Part shown: piece after piece, positions 38,120 to 45,938 of the stretch
Layout of the letters: each line of letters opens with the position of its first letter
Position numbering within the stretch: position 1 is the stretch's first letter
From: Bacteroidetes bacterium GWF2_35_48
GTDB lineage: Bacteria; Bacteroidota; Bacteroidia; Bacteroidales; GWF2-35-48
DNA: 48,607 bases
Direction of reading: 5' to 3'
NCBI GenBank assembly: GCA_001769125.1
Contig: MEOG01000135.1
Span: forward strand, 1 to 48,607
The notes under the pieces: model-generated
Database searches by the model: none
The model's input: the letters and a program-made list of their open reading frames with translations, nothing else
Told to the model about the DNA's origin: nothing
Program-made: the position numbers and the translations under genes

Positions 38120-39382
38120 ATGCTACGAGCCGGCGCACTCTTATATGCAGTTTTTCTGGTATTCATCATTTCAATGATCAGTGGATTTATGATGCTTTCT
38201 GCTTTCCATTTCAAACGCTATGCAGACGATGCAGAAATTAAAGAAGGCTTAATCAGGGATGTTCATTCTGCTCTTGAACTTGAACTTTGTAGCGCTCAGC
38301 CTTTGGGTGCAGATGGAAAAAAAACGATTGATTTGTATGACGATGGTGTTTCTATTGTTACTATTGATAAGCGTACCTGGGGCCTTTATGAAATTATCCA
38401 TGCTACATCAAATAGAAATTTTTTTAGCTTTTCTAAAACAGCTCTTACAGGAGAACAAATGCCACCTGATGAGAAAACCGCTCTATTTTTGGCAGATCAT
38501 AATAATTACCTGTCACTTTGCGGTAAAACAAAAATCAAAGGCACATGCTATCTGCCTGCTCTTGGTCCTCGCAGAGCTTATATTGAAGGGCAAAGCTTTA
38601 TCGGAAACAAACTGGTTGATGGAGAAATCAAAACAGCGCAAAACAATCTACCTCCTCTCAACAAAAAAATAATAGATGATAACACAGCATACATGAATGG
38701 CAATGTAAACAATAAAGACAGCCTGCGCCTTTTCAGTGATTTTTTAAGAAAAGACAGCATCATTTGTTCCTTCAACGAACGCACACTGATTCTCTTTGCT
38801 CAGGAAGATATCCACATTGACAATAAAATTATCAGCGGAAATATTATCCTGAGGTGTAACGGAAACGTAACACTCCTCCCCCATGCCCGAATAGATAATA
38901 TTCTTATTTATGGTCAGTCTATTTGTGTTAAAAAAGGATTTAATGGAAATGCACAATTGTTTGCGCAGGATTCTCTCATCATAGAAGAAGATTGTAAATT
39001 AAATTTTCCAAGCGCGGTTGTACTTTTTGACAAAAAAAAGGATTCTAAAAAATCATTCATTCGTATTGATAAAGATTCTGAAATATTCGGGCTTGTTCTC
39101 CTGTATAAAGAAACATCCACGCAAAACAGTCGGGCAGTATTGAAGATAGAGACGGATGCTCTTGTTCATGGACAGGTTTACTGCAACGATCTCATGGAAC
39201 ATAAAGGAACTATTCATGGCAGCCTCTTTTGCGAAAAATTTATTCTGTCAACTCCTTCGTCTGTTTATGAAAATCATCTGCTGAATGCCACAATTGATGT
39301 ATCTGAACTATCTCCTTACTACACAGGATCGAGTATTATGAACGAACATAAATCCAAAAACATCATCAAATGGTTGAACTGA
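38120..39382 (+). CDS. PilX/GspK-like membrane protein with bactofilin-like beta repeats
   Basis: The 420-residue protein starts with a long N-terminal hydrophobic helix (LLYAVFLVFIISMISGFMMLSAF, about 7-29), as in minor pilin PilX or GspK, though without a clear prepilin cleavage site. The body is a run of short beta repeats (IHIDNKIISGNIILRCNG, IDNILIYGQSICVKKGFNGNAQLFAQDSLIIEE, ALVHGQVYCNDLMEHKGTIHGSLFCEKFIL) like polymer-forming bactofilin beta-helices. It may cap or scaffold the fibre. The C-terminus overlaps the next prepilin gene by 13 bp. The combination is unusual, so function remains open. Confidence 0.65.
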   Translation: MLRAGALLYAVFLVFIISMISGFMMLSAFHFKRYADDAEIKEGLIRDVHSALELELCSAQPLGADGKKTIDLYDDGVSIVTIDKRTWGLYEIIHATSNRNFFSFSKTALTGEQMPPDEKTALFLADHNNYLSLCGKTKIKGTCYLPALGPRRAYIEGQSFIGNKLVDGEIKTAQNNLPPLNKKIIDDNTAYMNGNVNNKDSLRLFSDFLRKDSIICSFNERTLILFAQEDIHIDNKIISGNIILRCNGNVTLLPHARIDNILIYGQSICVKKGFNGNAQLFAQDSLIIEEDCKLNFPSAVVLFDKKKDSKKSFIRIDKDSEIFGLVLLYKETSTQNSRAVLKIETDALVHGQVYCNDLMEHKGTIHGSLFCEKFILSTPSSVYENHLLNATIDVSELSPYYTGSSIMNEHKSKNIIKWLN

Positions 39383-39747
39383 ATAAAAAGCTGCATGCAT
39401 CCACACTCATTGAAGTGCTTATTGCCATGGTAATTATTGTTGTGGTTTTCGGTATTGCAAACATGATATTTCTGAATATTCAAAAATCAACAAATACCGG
39501 AATTAAAATAGCAGCAAGCCTTGAGCTTGACAAAATAGCAGCAGAAACACACAGGAATTTTACATACATGGATGAAGAATACAAACTGGATCGCTTTACA
39601 ATTATTAAAAAAGTAAGCAATTATAATAAAGCTGAAGAATTACGTCAACTCAACTTTGAGGTACTCGATGCAGAAGGAAAAATAATTCTTGAAAGAAAAG
39701 AACTTATTCGCATAAGATCAATCGCTAATAAACATCGTGTCCCTTAA
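39370..39747 (+). CDS. Minor pseudopilin, GspI/PilV-like
   Basis: The 125-residue prepilin has a basic leader of 10 residues ending KLHA, then STLIEVLIAMVIIVVVFGIANMIF. The glutamate at +5 is conserved; the residue before the cut is Ala where Gly is usual. The body is short, as in GspI. It overlaps the PilX-like gene and is followed by another prepilin gene, giving the I-J order common in T2SS operons. Confidence 0.8.
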   Translation: MVELNKKLHASTLIEVLIAMVIIVVVFGIANMIFLNIQKSTNTGIKIAASLELDKIAAETHRNFTYMDEEYKLDRFTIIKKVSNYNKAEELRQLNFEVLDAEGKIILERKELIRIRSIANKHRVP

Positions 39748-39787
39748 AAAAGAATACACATTAAAAAACATCCGGAAATCTTTCAGA

Positions 39788-40288
39788 ATGGTTAATAATC
39801 TCAAAATAATAACAGGAAAAAAAATAAAAGCTTTTACCATGATGGAGCTGCTTGTTACCATTGTTATCAGCTCCCTTGTTATTGGTTTTGCCCTGGGAGT
39901 GTATTTTCATCTGAATAATTACTATTTAAAAGGTCATTCCAAATTTACTGAAGTGAATGAAGTAATAAGCCTCTATTCTCTTATGAATACGGATATGGAA
40001 AATGCCAGAGAAATGTATGTACTATCAGACAGAATCAATTTTGCAGGAATAAACACTTCTATTTGCTACAAATTTTACAATGAATACATAGTCAGAGAAC
40101 AACAATTTTCAACAGACACATTTTTTATTATTGTTACAAACCTGCAAGATGAAAAGATAGACCCATACTCTGATCTTTCCGGGCAAGTAACATTTATTGC
40201 TGAAAAAGAAAAAGAGCAATATCCTTTTACGCTTAAAAAAAAATACGCAAGCGAGGTATATTTTAATTTATCCCTGAAAAAGAAATGA
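39788..40288 (+). CDS. Minor pseudopilin, GspJ/PilW-like
   Basis: I start at ATG 39788 (MVNNLKIITGKKIKAF), giving about 166 residues. The frame also opens at a GTG at 39737 inside the previous gene, which would make an oddly long leader. The leader ends KKIKA and is followed by FTMMELLVTIVISSLVIGFALGVYF, the prepilin motif with E at +5. The longer body fits GspJ. Its stop overlaps the gspF start as ATGA, so the two are translationally coupled. Confidence 0.78.
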   Translation: MVNNLKIITGKKIKAFTMMELLVTIVISSLVIGFALGVYFHLNNYYLKGHSKFTEVNEVISLYSLMNTDMENAREMYVLSDRINFAGINTSICYKFYNEYIVREQQFSTDTFFIIVTNLQDEKIDPYSDLSGQVTFIAEKEKEQYPFTLKKKYASEVYFNLSLKKK

Positions 40289-41427
40289 GCATAGATATTA
40301 AAAATATTAAAAAAACAAAGAAGAAAGAAAAGGCAAAGCCTGCAGGAAAGTCCGTGCTCGATTTTATGAACCGCGACATTGCTCTTTTTGGTTCCGGTCT
40401 TTCAGATAAAACAAAGGAACGATTGTATTCAGATCTTCATATACTGCTTTCTTCCGGCATAGATATTAAAACGGCTTTGGAGCTGATTGTAGAAGACCAA
40501 AAGAAAAAAAAAGACAAAATTCTTTTTGACACAGTAAGTAAAAAAGTGATAGGAGGCAACAGTCTTTCTGATGCCTTACAAGACACAGGAAAAATAACCG
40601 CTTATGAATATTTCAGCCTTAAAATCGGTGAAGAAAGCGGGAAAATAAATGAGGTACTACTGGAACTTGCTGCATTTTTTACCCGGAAAATAAAACAGAA
40701 ACGACAACTTGTCAATGCCTTCTCCTACCCTGTGCTTGTACTTTTAACAGCAATAACCGCTGTAACCTTCATGATGAAATTTGTGGTTCCCATGTTTAAA
40801 GATGTGTTTGCACGTTTTCAAGGGAAATTGCCATATATAACAGAACTGATTATTCAAATTTCTGAATGGTTCTCTTCTTATTTCTGGTATGCTTTTCTTT
40901 GTTTCGCTGGTATGCTTTTCCTGCTTTACAGTCAGAAAAAAAAACTATGGTTTCGTAAAATTTTTTCTTCACTGCTGATGCGACTCCCTCTGGCCGGACC
41001 AATTGTAAAAAAGGTATATATCGTTCGTTTTTGCCAGGCAATGGCTTTGCTTATTGGCTCGCGCACTCCCATGTTAAAAGCCATTCAGCTTGTAAAAAAT
41101 ATGATTGGATTTTATCCTTTTGAAAAAGCGCTTGAAAAAATAGATCAAGATATACTTCATGGGAAAGACCTGCACCAAAGCATGAAGCAATTTGCACTTT
41201 TTGATAAACGAATGATATCCCTCATTCGTGTGGCAGAAGAAGTAAACCAGCTTGATAAAATTTTTGAACGACTCAACAAACAATACTCCGAAGAACTGGA
41301 GCACCAGATAAGCATTATGGCAAGCCTTCTGGAACCCCTGATGATTATACTTGTAGGCGTGCTTGTAGGCACTATTTTGGTTTCAATGTACCTGCCGCTA
41401 TTCCAGTTGAGTTCTTCGATATATTAA
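40285..41427 (+). CDS. Inner-membrane platform protein, GspF/PilC-like
   Basis: The 380-residue protein has the two-repeat GspF plan. Cytoplasmic helical domains are at about 45-150 (LYSDLHILLSSGIDIKTALELI) and 245-345 (FCQAMALLIGSRTPMLKAIQLV). Membrane helices lie at about 150-175, 195-215 and 355-378. The closing LEPLMIILVGVLVGTILVSMYLPLFQL is nearly diagnostic. It couples GspE to pseudopilus assembly. It is the last gene of the operon; a convergent small gene ends 17 bp downstream, and I see no clear terminator in the gap. Confidence 0.93.
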   Translation: MSIDIKNIKKTKKKEKAKPAGKSVLDFMNRDIALFGSGLSDKTKERLYSDLHILLSSGIDIKTALELIVEDQKKKKDKILFDTVSKKVIGGNSLSDALQDTGKITAYEYFSLKIGEESGKINEVLLELAAFFTRKIKQKRQLVNAFSYPVLVLLTAITAVTFMMKFVVPMFKDVFARFQGKLPYITELIIQISEWFSSYFWYAFLCFAGMLFLLYSQKKKLWFRKIFSSLLMRLPLAGPIVKKVYIVRFCQAMALLIGSRTPMLKAIQLVKNMIGFYPFEKALEKIDQDILHGKDLHQSMKQFALFDKRMISLIRVAEEVNQLDKIFERLNKQYSEELEHQISIMASLLEPLMIILVGVLVGTILVSMYLPLFQLSSSIY

Positions 41428-41444
41428 AGCCTCAATAGGGATAA

Positions 41445-41681
41445 TCAATGAGATTGCTGTGAGATAGTATCATCCCATTCGGTCTTATATTTTTTAAGCA
41501 TTTCCCTTAATTGTATATTCGTATAACATTGTTTAAAAAAAACATCCAATTCCATACTGATCCTTAATTCTCTTGCCAAGTCCTCCTCGACAAGTAAACG
41601 TGCTTCAAATTCTGCCTTTTTCTGAAGCGACATGTCATTGTTAATATATTTTTCTATTAAAATGAAATCGGATTTTTTCAT
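41445..41681 (-). CDS. Small helical protein of anti-sigma-factor N-terminal type
   Basis: The 78-residue protein begins MKKSDFILIEKYINNDMSLQKKAEFEARLLVEEDLARELRI. This opening (IEKYLNNEMSxxExxxFExxLxxDPELAxEV-like) is widespread at the N-terminus of Bacteroidota anti-sigma-like membrane proteins. Here no membrane helix or extension follows, so it is either a stand-alone small protein or a truncated remnant. It is convergent with gspF. Function is unknown. Confidence 0.6.
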   Translation of the reverse strand: MKKSDFILIEKYINNDMSLQKKAEFEARLLVEEDLARELRISMELDVFFKQCYTNIQLREMLKKYKTEWDDTISQQSH

Positions 41682-41738
41682 AGCTATTAATAATTTTTTT
41701 GTTGACCTCTTTTAGCAAATGATCCTCTCGCTTCATAC

Positions 41739-41814
41739 AAAAAAAGCGTGGACTTAACTTATTTGCAACTGAGGTACTGGAACACCCATGAAACAAAATA
41801 AATTAAGCCCACGC
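41739..41814 (-). ncRNA. Candidate hairpin RNA or terminator element
   Basis: Arms GCGTGGACTTAA (41746-41757) and TTAAGCCCACGC (41803-41814) pair over 12 bp with one mismatch around a 45-nt loop that contains GGTACTGGAACACCC. On the minus strand the second arm runs into seven T's (41739-41745), the form of a terminated small RNA. It lies just upstream of the small anti-sigma-like gene. It resembles no RNA family I can name. The flanking stretch to 42013 is AT-rich without genes. Confidence 0.4.
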
Positions 41815-42013
41815 CAATCGTGAGCATTAACTTAATATTCTTTGTTTCACTTAAAATTTCCAGTTTCCAGTTACAAGAATAAAAAGCTATAGCTTTCTAT
41901 TTTTTATATTCTAATGCTTATATATATGCTGAACCCTCCTTTTTTAATGAATACACAAAAATACAGAATAAAATACAATTTGAATGAATTAATGAAAATA
42001 TTTTTTGATTTTT

Positions 42014-42486
42014 AGGCTGGCTGATGGGGGTTTGATTCAATATTTCTCTCAGGTTACCCCCTTGCTTGTCTCCGAATAGACTAAGGTATCCGGGTTTCTA
42101 ATGCTGTCTTTATCATTTCGACACCTCTTCAACAGTTTGCTCCCACACATTCTCGCTTAAATGTCCACCGGACATTTACCGTGTTCAGCTCTTATACGCT
42201 CATCTGATCCTGTCATGCAGAACCTTTCCCCTATTCCGCTCAACACCTTATCCCTTAGGATAAAGCACCGTAGGGCGATTTGACAGGTTTTCCTGATACT
42301 CCCTGTCGGTGGTTCAATTCTTTGATTCCTCCTTACTTACTGATGTCTGTGAGGCTTCCTTATTTGCCCATTTTTATAGGGATAAATCTCGTTTCGTTTC
42401 AATCTCTAAGATACCCTCAAAGCCCACCATCTTGAAAACAGCATGCAAAGTAAAACGCAAGTGTTTCTCTTTGCTTCTTGGTACAC
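42014..42486. other. GC-richer, gene-free, structured segment of unknown nature
   Basis: This 470-bp stretch is clearly richer in G+C than its surroundings. It has several internal hairpins, including AAATGTCC-ACC-GGACATTT near 42160 and TATCC-CTTA-GGATA near 42250. Both strands carry many stops; the only plus-strand ORF (42309-42497) resembles nothing. The composition and hairpins suggest a structured RNA or a remnant of a mobile element such as a group II intron, but I see no domain V or reverse transcriptase. It abuts the 3' end of the FISUMP gene. Confidence 0.35.
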
Positions 42487-44319
42487 TTAGTTCTTAATGC
42501 AACGGACTGTAAAGCCGCATTCTTTATTATAGTATTCCCTGTGTATAGATCCGCCCAGAGAACGCCCCCAGCCATTGGTGCAATCACCGCTATACTCTGT
42601 TGACGACCACATATAACACGAATTTAAATAATAGGACCAGCCTCCACCAGAATCGCGACCACCACTAGGAATAGCGGTAAAACCACTGCTGTTAGTTGCT
42701 TCGGAAAAAAGGTTATCCCAATAGGGGGAACAGGCTTCTCTCATTAATTCACCGGCAGTAGTACTTTCGATTGTAGCCAGTTGCGCGGATGGGTCTAAAG
42801 TCAAAACCAAAGTGTGCCATTCTGTATTACTTGGGACATGCCAGCCTGTAGGACAAATACCCGAAGAGCTGGATGCTGCCCACCAATTATATAACTGGCC
42901 AAAGGTATCAGCATTCGCTGGAATATTTTTTGGGTCACAATATGCAGCAATCGTTAAATAGCTCCATGAATTCTGGTCTGGTACAAAATTTATGCTGCCT
43001 CCCGTGCAATATTTTGTAGTTTTCAGGTTTTCTGCCATCCAGGTTTGTGAGCCTATCTGTACAACCGGGTAACTGTTATTATCTCCATCAATACATGAAA
43101 CAAAGGTAAAGTTAATGTTCTGGTTTGCCGTGGGAATTAATGTGCGTACCGTGCTATGTACACCTGAAAATCCGGTAAACTTAAGTAAATCTCCCATGTT
43201 ATACTGCATATGTATAATTGAAGACGTGCCTTTAACGTCATGCTGCTTTTTAGTATTCCAGATATCTGTGTTACTTTGTTTCTCACTTTTTGTGTTCAAG
43301 GTTTCATACGTAATATCCGCAGTTCCAGGCATCCTGCGGTTGCTAATTATTTTTCCGGTATACGAAAAAGCATCGGAATATACCTGCACAGCATAAGCCC
43401 CGCTGCCTAGCCCTTTAACCTGATATCGGTGATACCCCTGAGACAGGTTATTTCGCGTTTTAATAATTACTTTCCCCGTGATATCAGAAATCACAAGACT
43501 CACCAAGCCCGAAACCTTTGATTCAAATTCAACAAAACAATTTTCTGTTACAGGGTTGGGATAAATTAATAATCTACTATTGCTGCCAGAAGCTATATTA
43601 TTTATTCCTACAATACCATCAAGAACAAGAATATCTCCACCGTTAAGAACCGTGCTGGTACATTGGGTCAAATTATCAACCCTTATACTATCAACAGTTG
43701 TACTTGCTCCTGAACCTGAAAAAGTAAGCTCATTGTTTTGTGCCGGCAAACCGGTAACAACAACGTCATCAATGTGACAATTATAGCCATATTCAGAATT
43801 GAAAAGGAAAGCGATGTAAAGTGTTTCCTGACTTGCTGCACCTGAAGGCAATACAAAAGTTTTGTCTTTCCATCCTGCAGTTGGAGTGTTGCGTTGGTAG
43901 AATGCGGCATTTGTCCATGTAGTACCGTCAGTCGACCATTGAAGAGTAACTCCTTCGCCGGTGTATACGCCCCCTGAGGGACTTTCGTACCACGCAAAAT
44001 TAACAGTAATTGTATAATAATTGATTGTAGAAAAACTTGTGCTTTGTTGTAGCCTTATTTCTGCAAGATTAGCGCAATAATAAGAATTAAAGTTTACAAA
44101 TCGGGTACCTTCATCAGGTGCTGATACTGTTGGGTTAGTGCTACTTGTTACATAGGTGATAGTTGGATCGGTACCAGGATCATTCACAACAGTAGTAGCC
44201 CAACTCGAAGGGTTAGTTGTTCCGTTAAATCCCTGTGTAACCAATGTGGTTTGGGCATTAGTATCAAAGGCAATTAAAATTAAAATCAGAAAGGTTAAGG
44301 ATAGTATCAGATTTTTCAT
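42487..44319 (-). CDS. Secreted multidomain protein: sorting domain plus FISUMP
   Basis: I start at ATG 44319 because a signal peptide (MKNLILSLTFLILILIAFDTNA) begins there; the frame opens 11 codons earlier. The roughly 610-residue protein has an N-terminal jelly-roll 'choice-of-anchor' domain (about 25-200: RFVNFNSYYC, WYESPSGG, HIDDVVVTG). A Por/T9SS-type sorting-like domain lies at about 250-330 (LLIYPNPVTENCFVEF, ISDITGKVI, YHRYQVKGLGSGAYAVQVYS). The C-terminal FISUMP domain spans about 420-610 (QTWMAENLKT, FGQLYNWWAA, GICPTGWHVPS, YMWSSTE, GFTVRCIKN). Sorting domains are normally C-terminal, so an internal one is odd. It is probably a surface or secreted adhesin-like protein. The gene stands alone on the minus strand. 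Confidence 0.85.
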   Translation of the reverse strand: MKNLILSLTFLILILIAFDTNAQTTLVTQGFNGTTNPSSWATTVVNDPGTDPTITYVTSSTNPTVSAPDEGTRFVNFNSYYCANLAEIRLQQSTSFSTINYYTITVNFAWYESPSGGVYTGEGVTLQWSTDGTTWTNAAFYQRNTPTAGWKDKTFVLPSGAASQETLYIAFLFNSEYGYNCHIDDVVVTGLPAQNNELTFSGSGASTTVDSIRVDNLTQCTSTVLNGGDILVLDGIVGINNIASGSNSRLLIYPNPVTENCFVEFESKVSGLVSLVISDITGKVIIKTRNNLSQGYHRYQVKGLGSGAYAVQVYSDAFSYTGKIISNRRMPGTADITYETLNTKSEKQSNTDIWNTKKQHDVKGTSSIIHMQYNMGDLLKFTGFSGVHSTVRTLIPTANQNINFTFVSCIDGDNNSYPVVQIGSQTWMAENLKTTKYCTGGSINFVPDQNSWSYLTIAAYCDPKNIPANADTFGQLYNWWAASSSSGICPTGWHVPSNTEWHTLVLTLDPSAQLATIESTTAGELMREACSPYWDNLFSEATNSSGFTAIPSGGRDSGGGWSYYLNSCYMWSSTEYSGDCTNGWGRSLGGSIHREYYNKECGFTVRCIKN

Positions 44320-44623
44320 AGATTTTGTTATTAGATATACAGAACTAAACAATAAATATTTAAATAAAAAAAATTTAGTGGACTTCTAAAAATTAAAATT
44401 TTGGTTTGTTTTTATTTGTTAAACGAATATTCTATACCGCTGGTTGGTTTTGCACCCTTGCCTGAATATTACGAATACCATATATAAACTACTGATGCTC
44501 CACCAACTAAAATCCAAAGATAAAAAATTATACTGTAATTTCATTGCAGTTTGTTATTTTTTTTCAGTTAAAAATAATTAATTTTTCGCACGCAGAAATA
44601 ATTACTTGTACTTGCAGAAAACT

Positions 44624-44742
44624 AAAAACGCCAAGCTGTAAGACTGGCTTTTATCTTTACGATCTTTCCGGATATCTCCGCTAATGCGGGACAAGCCGGA
44701 AAATCTATCCCGTTTTATCGTGGATGGTGCAGGGCGTTTTTT
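44624..44742 (+). ncRNA. Nested inverted repeat ending in GGCGTTTTTT: RNA or terminator candidate
   Basis: Outer arms AAAAACGCC (44624-44632) and GGCGTTTTT (44733-44741) enclose an inner stem TTTCCGG/CCGGAAA (44665-44671 and 44696-44702), which itself holds a CCGC-TAAT-GCGG hairpin. The plus strand ends in a T-run after the outer arm, as a terminator would; the minus strand also ends in T's, so it could terminate the 44772 gene from the right. The rest of the 44320-44771 gap is AT-rich and shows no gene. Confidence 0.4.
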
Positions 44743-44771
44743 GTTTGTTTTCTTAACTATGCACTTAACTA

Positions 44772-45077
44772 TTATTTCTTTTTTGAAAGCCCTTTTATCA
44801 CCTTTTGAATTAGTTCATTTCCATTATAAACCGTATCTGGATTAACTTGTTTCGTAACTTCAAAACCACCTAAAATTACATAATAACACATGCCTTTTAA
44901 CAATTTACTTAATTTTGTTTGTACTTCTGGCGGAAGACCTTCATGATGAAAAATTAAGGTTGAACCTAAAACTCTTTGTATATTTTTTGCGCCATTTACA
45001 TGAAGTATTTCAATTATTTTTTCAATTGGATCTACTTCTTCTTTAATTCTATCATAAGATAAAACATAATTTGACAT
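44772..45077 (-). CDS. Unknown small protein, possibly of Cas2/VapD-like fold
   Basis: The roughly 101-residue protein begins MSNYVLSYDRIKEEVDPIEKIIEILHVNGAKNIQRVLGSTLIFH (an ATG two codons earlier is also possible). A YVLSYD first strand, a helix, then a G-x-x-x-VLGSTLIF strand is the pattern of small ferredoxin-fold proteins such as SinR-like/Cas2-like families. This is a weak resemblance recalled without a search. The catalytic-type aspartate of YD is present. It is far from the cas genes, has no obvious operon partner, and ends 30 bp after the inverted repeat at 44624-44742. Confidence 0.6.
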   Translation of the reverse strand: MSNYVLSYDRIKEEVDPIEKIIEILHVNGAKNIQRVLGSTLIFHHEGLPPEVQTKLSKLLKGMCYYVILGGFEVTKQVNPDTVYNGNELIQKVIKGLSKKK

Positions 45078-45173
45078 AAGCATTTATTTTAGTTTAACAT
45101 TTATTTTCGTAACACTTTTTGTTTTCGTTAAAGTTTACCTAGCGTTTATGTTTGTTTTTATTTGCAGCTTATC

Positions 45174-45261
45174 GCACGGATTGCAAATCCGCGCTAGCGG
45201 GGAAAGTTTATCCTGGAATGTCGTAGAATGTGCACCGCATTACAAATGAGCGCTAGCTGGG
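45174..45261. repeat. Two copies of a 29-30 bp palindromic motif
   Basis: Copies at 45174-45202 (GCACGGATTGCAAATCCGCG...) and 45232-45261 (GCACCGCATTACAAATGAGCG...) share GCAC-G-ATT-CAAAT--GCGCTAGC-GGG, and each contains a small hairpin (CGGATT-GCA-AATCCG in the first). The pair lies in the 190-bp gap between two minus-strand genes. It looks like a repetitive extragenic palindrome. I see no further copy in the window. Confidence 0.7.
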
Positions 45262-45271
45262 CAAAATATTT

Positions 45272-45907
45272 TCATTGGCCATGAAATTCTTTTTTTAAAT
45301 CCAATGGATTTATATCAGATTCAATTAGCATATAAAATTTTGTACCATCTACTCTAAAAAACAAACTATTAGTTAACAATTTTTTTGGAGTGTCTTCTAT
45401 TACATTATTCATAAATAAATTGGTCAAATTATTATAAATTTTAATTCTTTCACCTGCAATAATATATTTAATTAAATATTCTCTAAGCGTTTTATCAAAT
45501 ACAGCTAAATCTTCACCTGTTTTTTTAATAAAATCATTATTGGTGAAAACCAATTTTTCCTGAATATTATTTGAGTCATTTTTATAGATAAATTCCAAAT
45601 AATATTGGTATTTTAATAATGATTCATCAAAATATTCTTTTAGGTAAATATTTAGAGAATTGTTAATACGATAATAATGCTTTAATAGAAAAAATTCATT
45701 GATAACTTTAGTATATAAACTTAATCCATCTATAATAAATGTCAGACTATCATATTTTGTTGTAATTGCAATAGATATAGGTTTATTTATTACAATTGTA
45801 TTATTTATAGTGTATTTTTTTTTTAGTTTTGAAACAGGAAAACAACCTGAACTAAAAAAGGTAATTGAACTAAATAAAACAATATAGACAATATACTTGC
45901 AATACAT
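45272..45907 (-). CDS. Unknown lipoprotein next to Rhs tip
   Basis: The 211-residue protein has a lipoprotein signal peptide with lipobox FSSGC (Cys about 22) and no recognisable domain. The body is rich in Lys, Asn, Ile and Tyr and seems to alternate strands and helices (ISIAITTKYDSLTFIIDGLSLYTKVINEFFLLKHYYRIN). It begins 31 bp after the stop of the Rhs tip on the same strand, exactly where an immunity protein for an Rhs toxin would lie. Membrane-anchored periplasmic immunity is one possible role; it is not shown. Confidence 0.65.
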   Translation of the reverse strand: MYCKYIVYIVLFSSITFFSSGCFPVSKLKKKYTINNTIVINKPISIAITTKYDSLTFIIDGLSLYTKVINEFFLLKHYYRINNSLNIYLKEYFDESLLKYQYYLEFIYKNDSNNIQEKLVFTNNDFIKKTGEDLAVFDKTLREYLIKYIIAGERIKIYNNLTNLFMNNVIEDTPKKLLTNSLFFRVDGTKFYMLIESDINPLDLKKEFHGQ

Positions 45908-45938
45908 AAAGAGTTAAGTATAATAAATTTATCACTAG

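Noticed and set aside
39737-39787. GTG start for the GspJ-like prepilin
   Set aside because: It would give an over-long leader; the ATG at 39788 gives a usual basic prepilin leader.
42290-42320. TGGTTCAATTC resembling a tRNA T-loop
   Set aside because: No acceptor stem, anticodon arm or D-arm can be built around it.
42309-42497. 62-residue plus-strand ORF in the GC-rich island
   Set aside because: No recognisable protein features; it runs into the antisense 3' end of the FISUMP gene.
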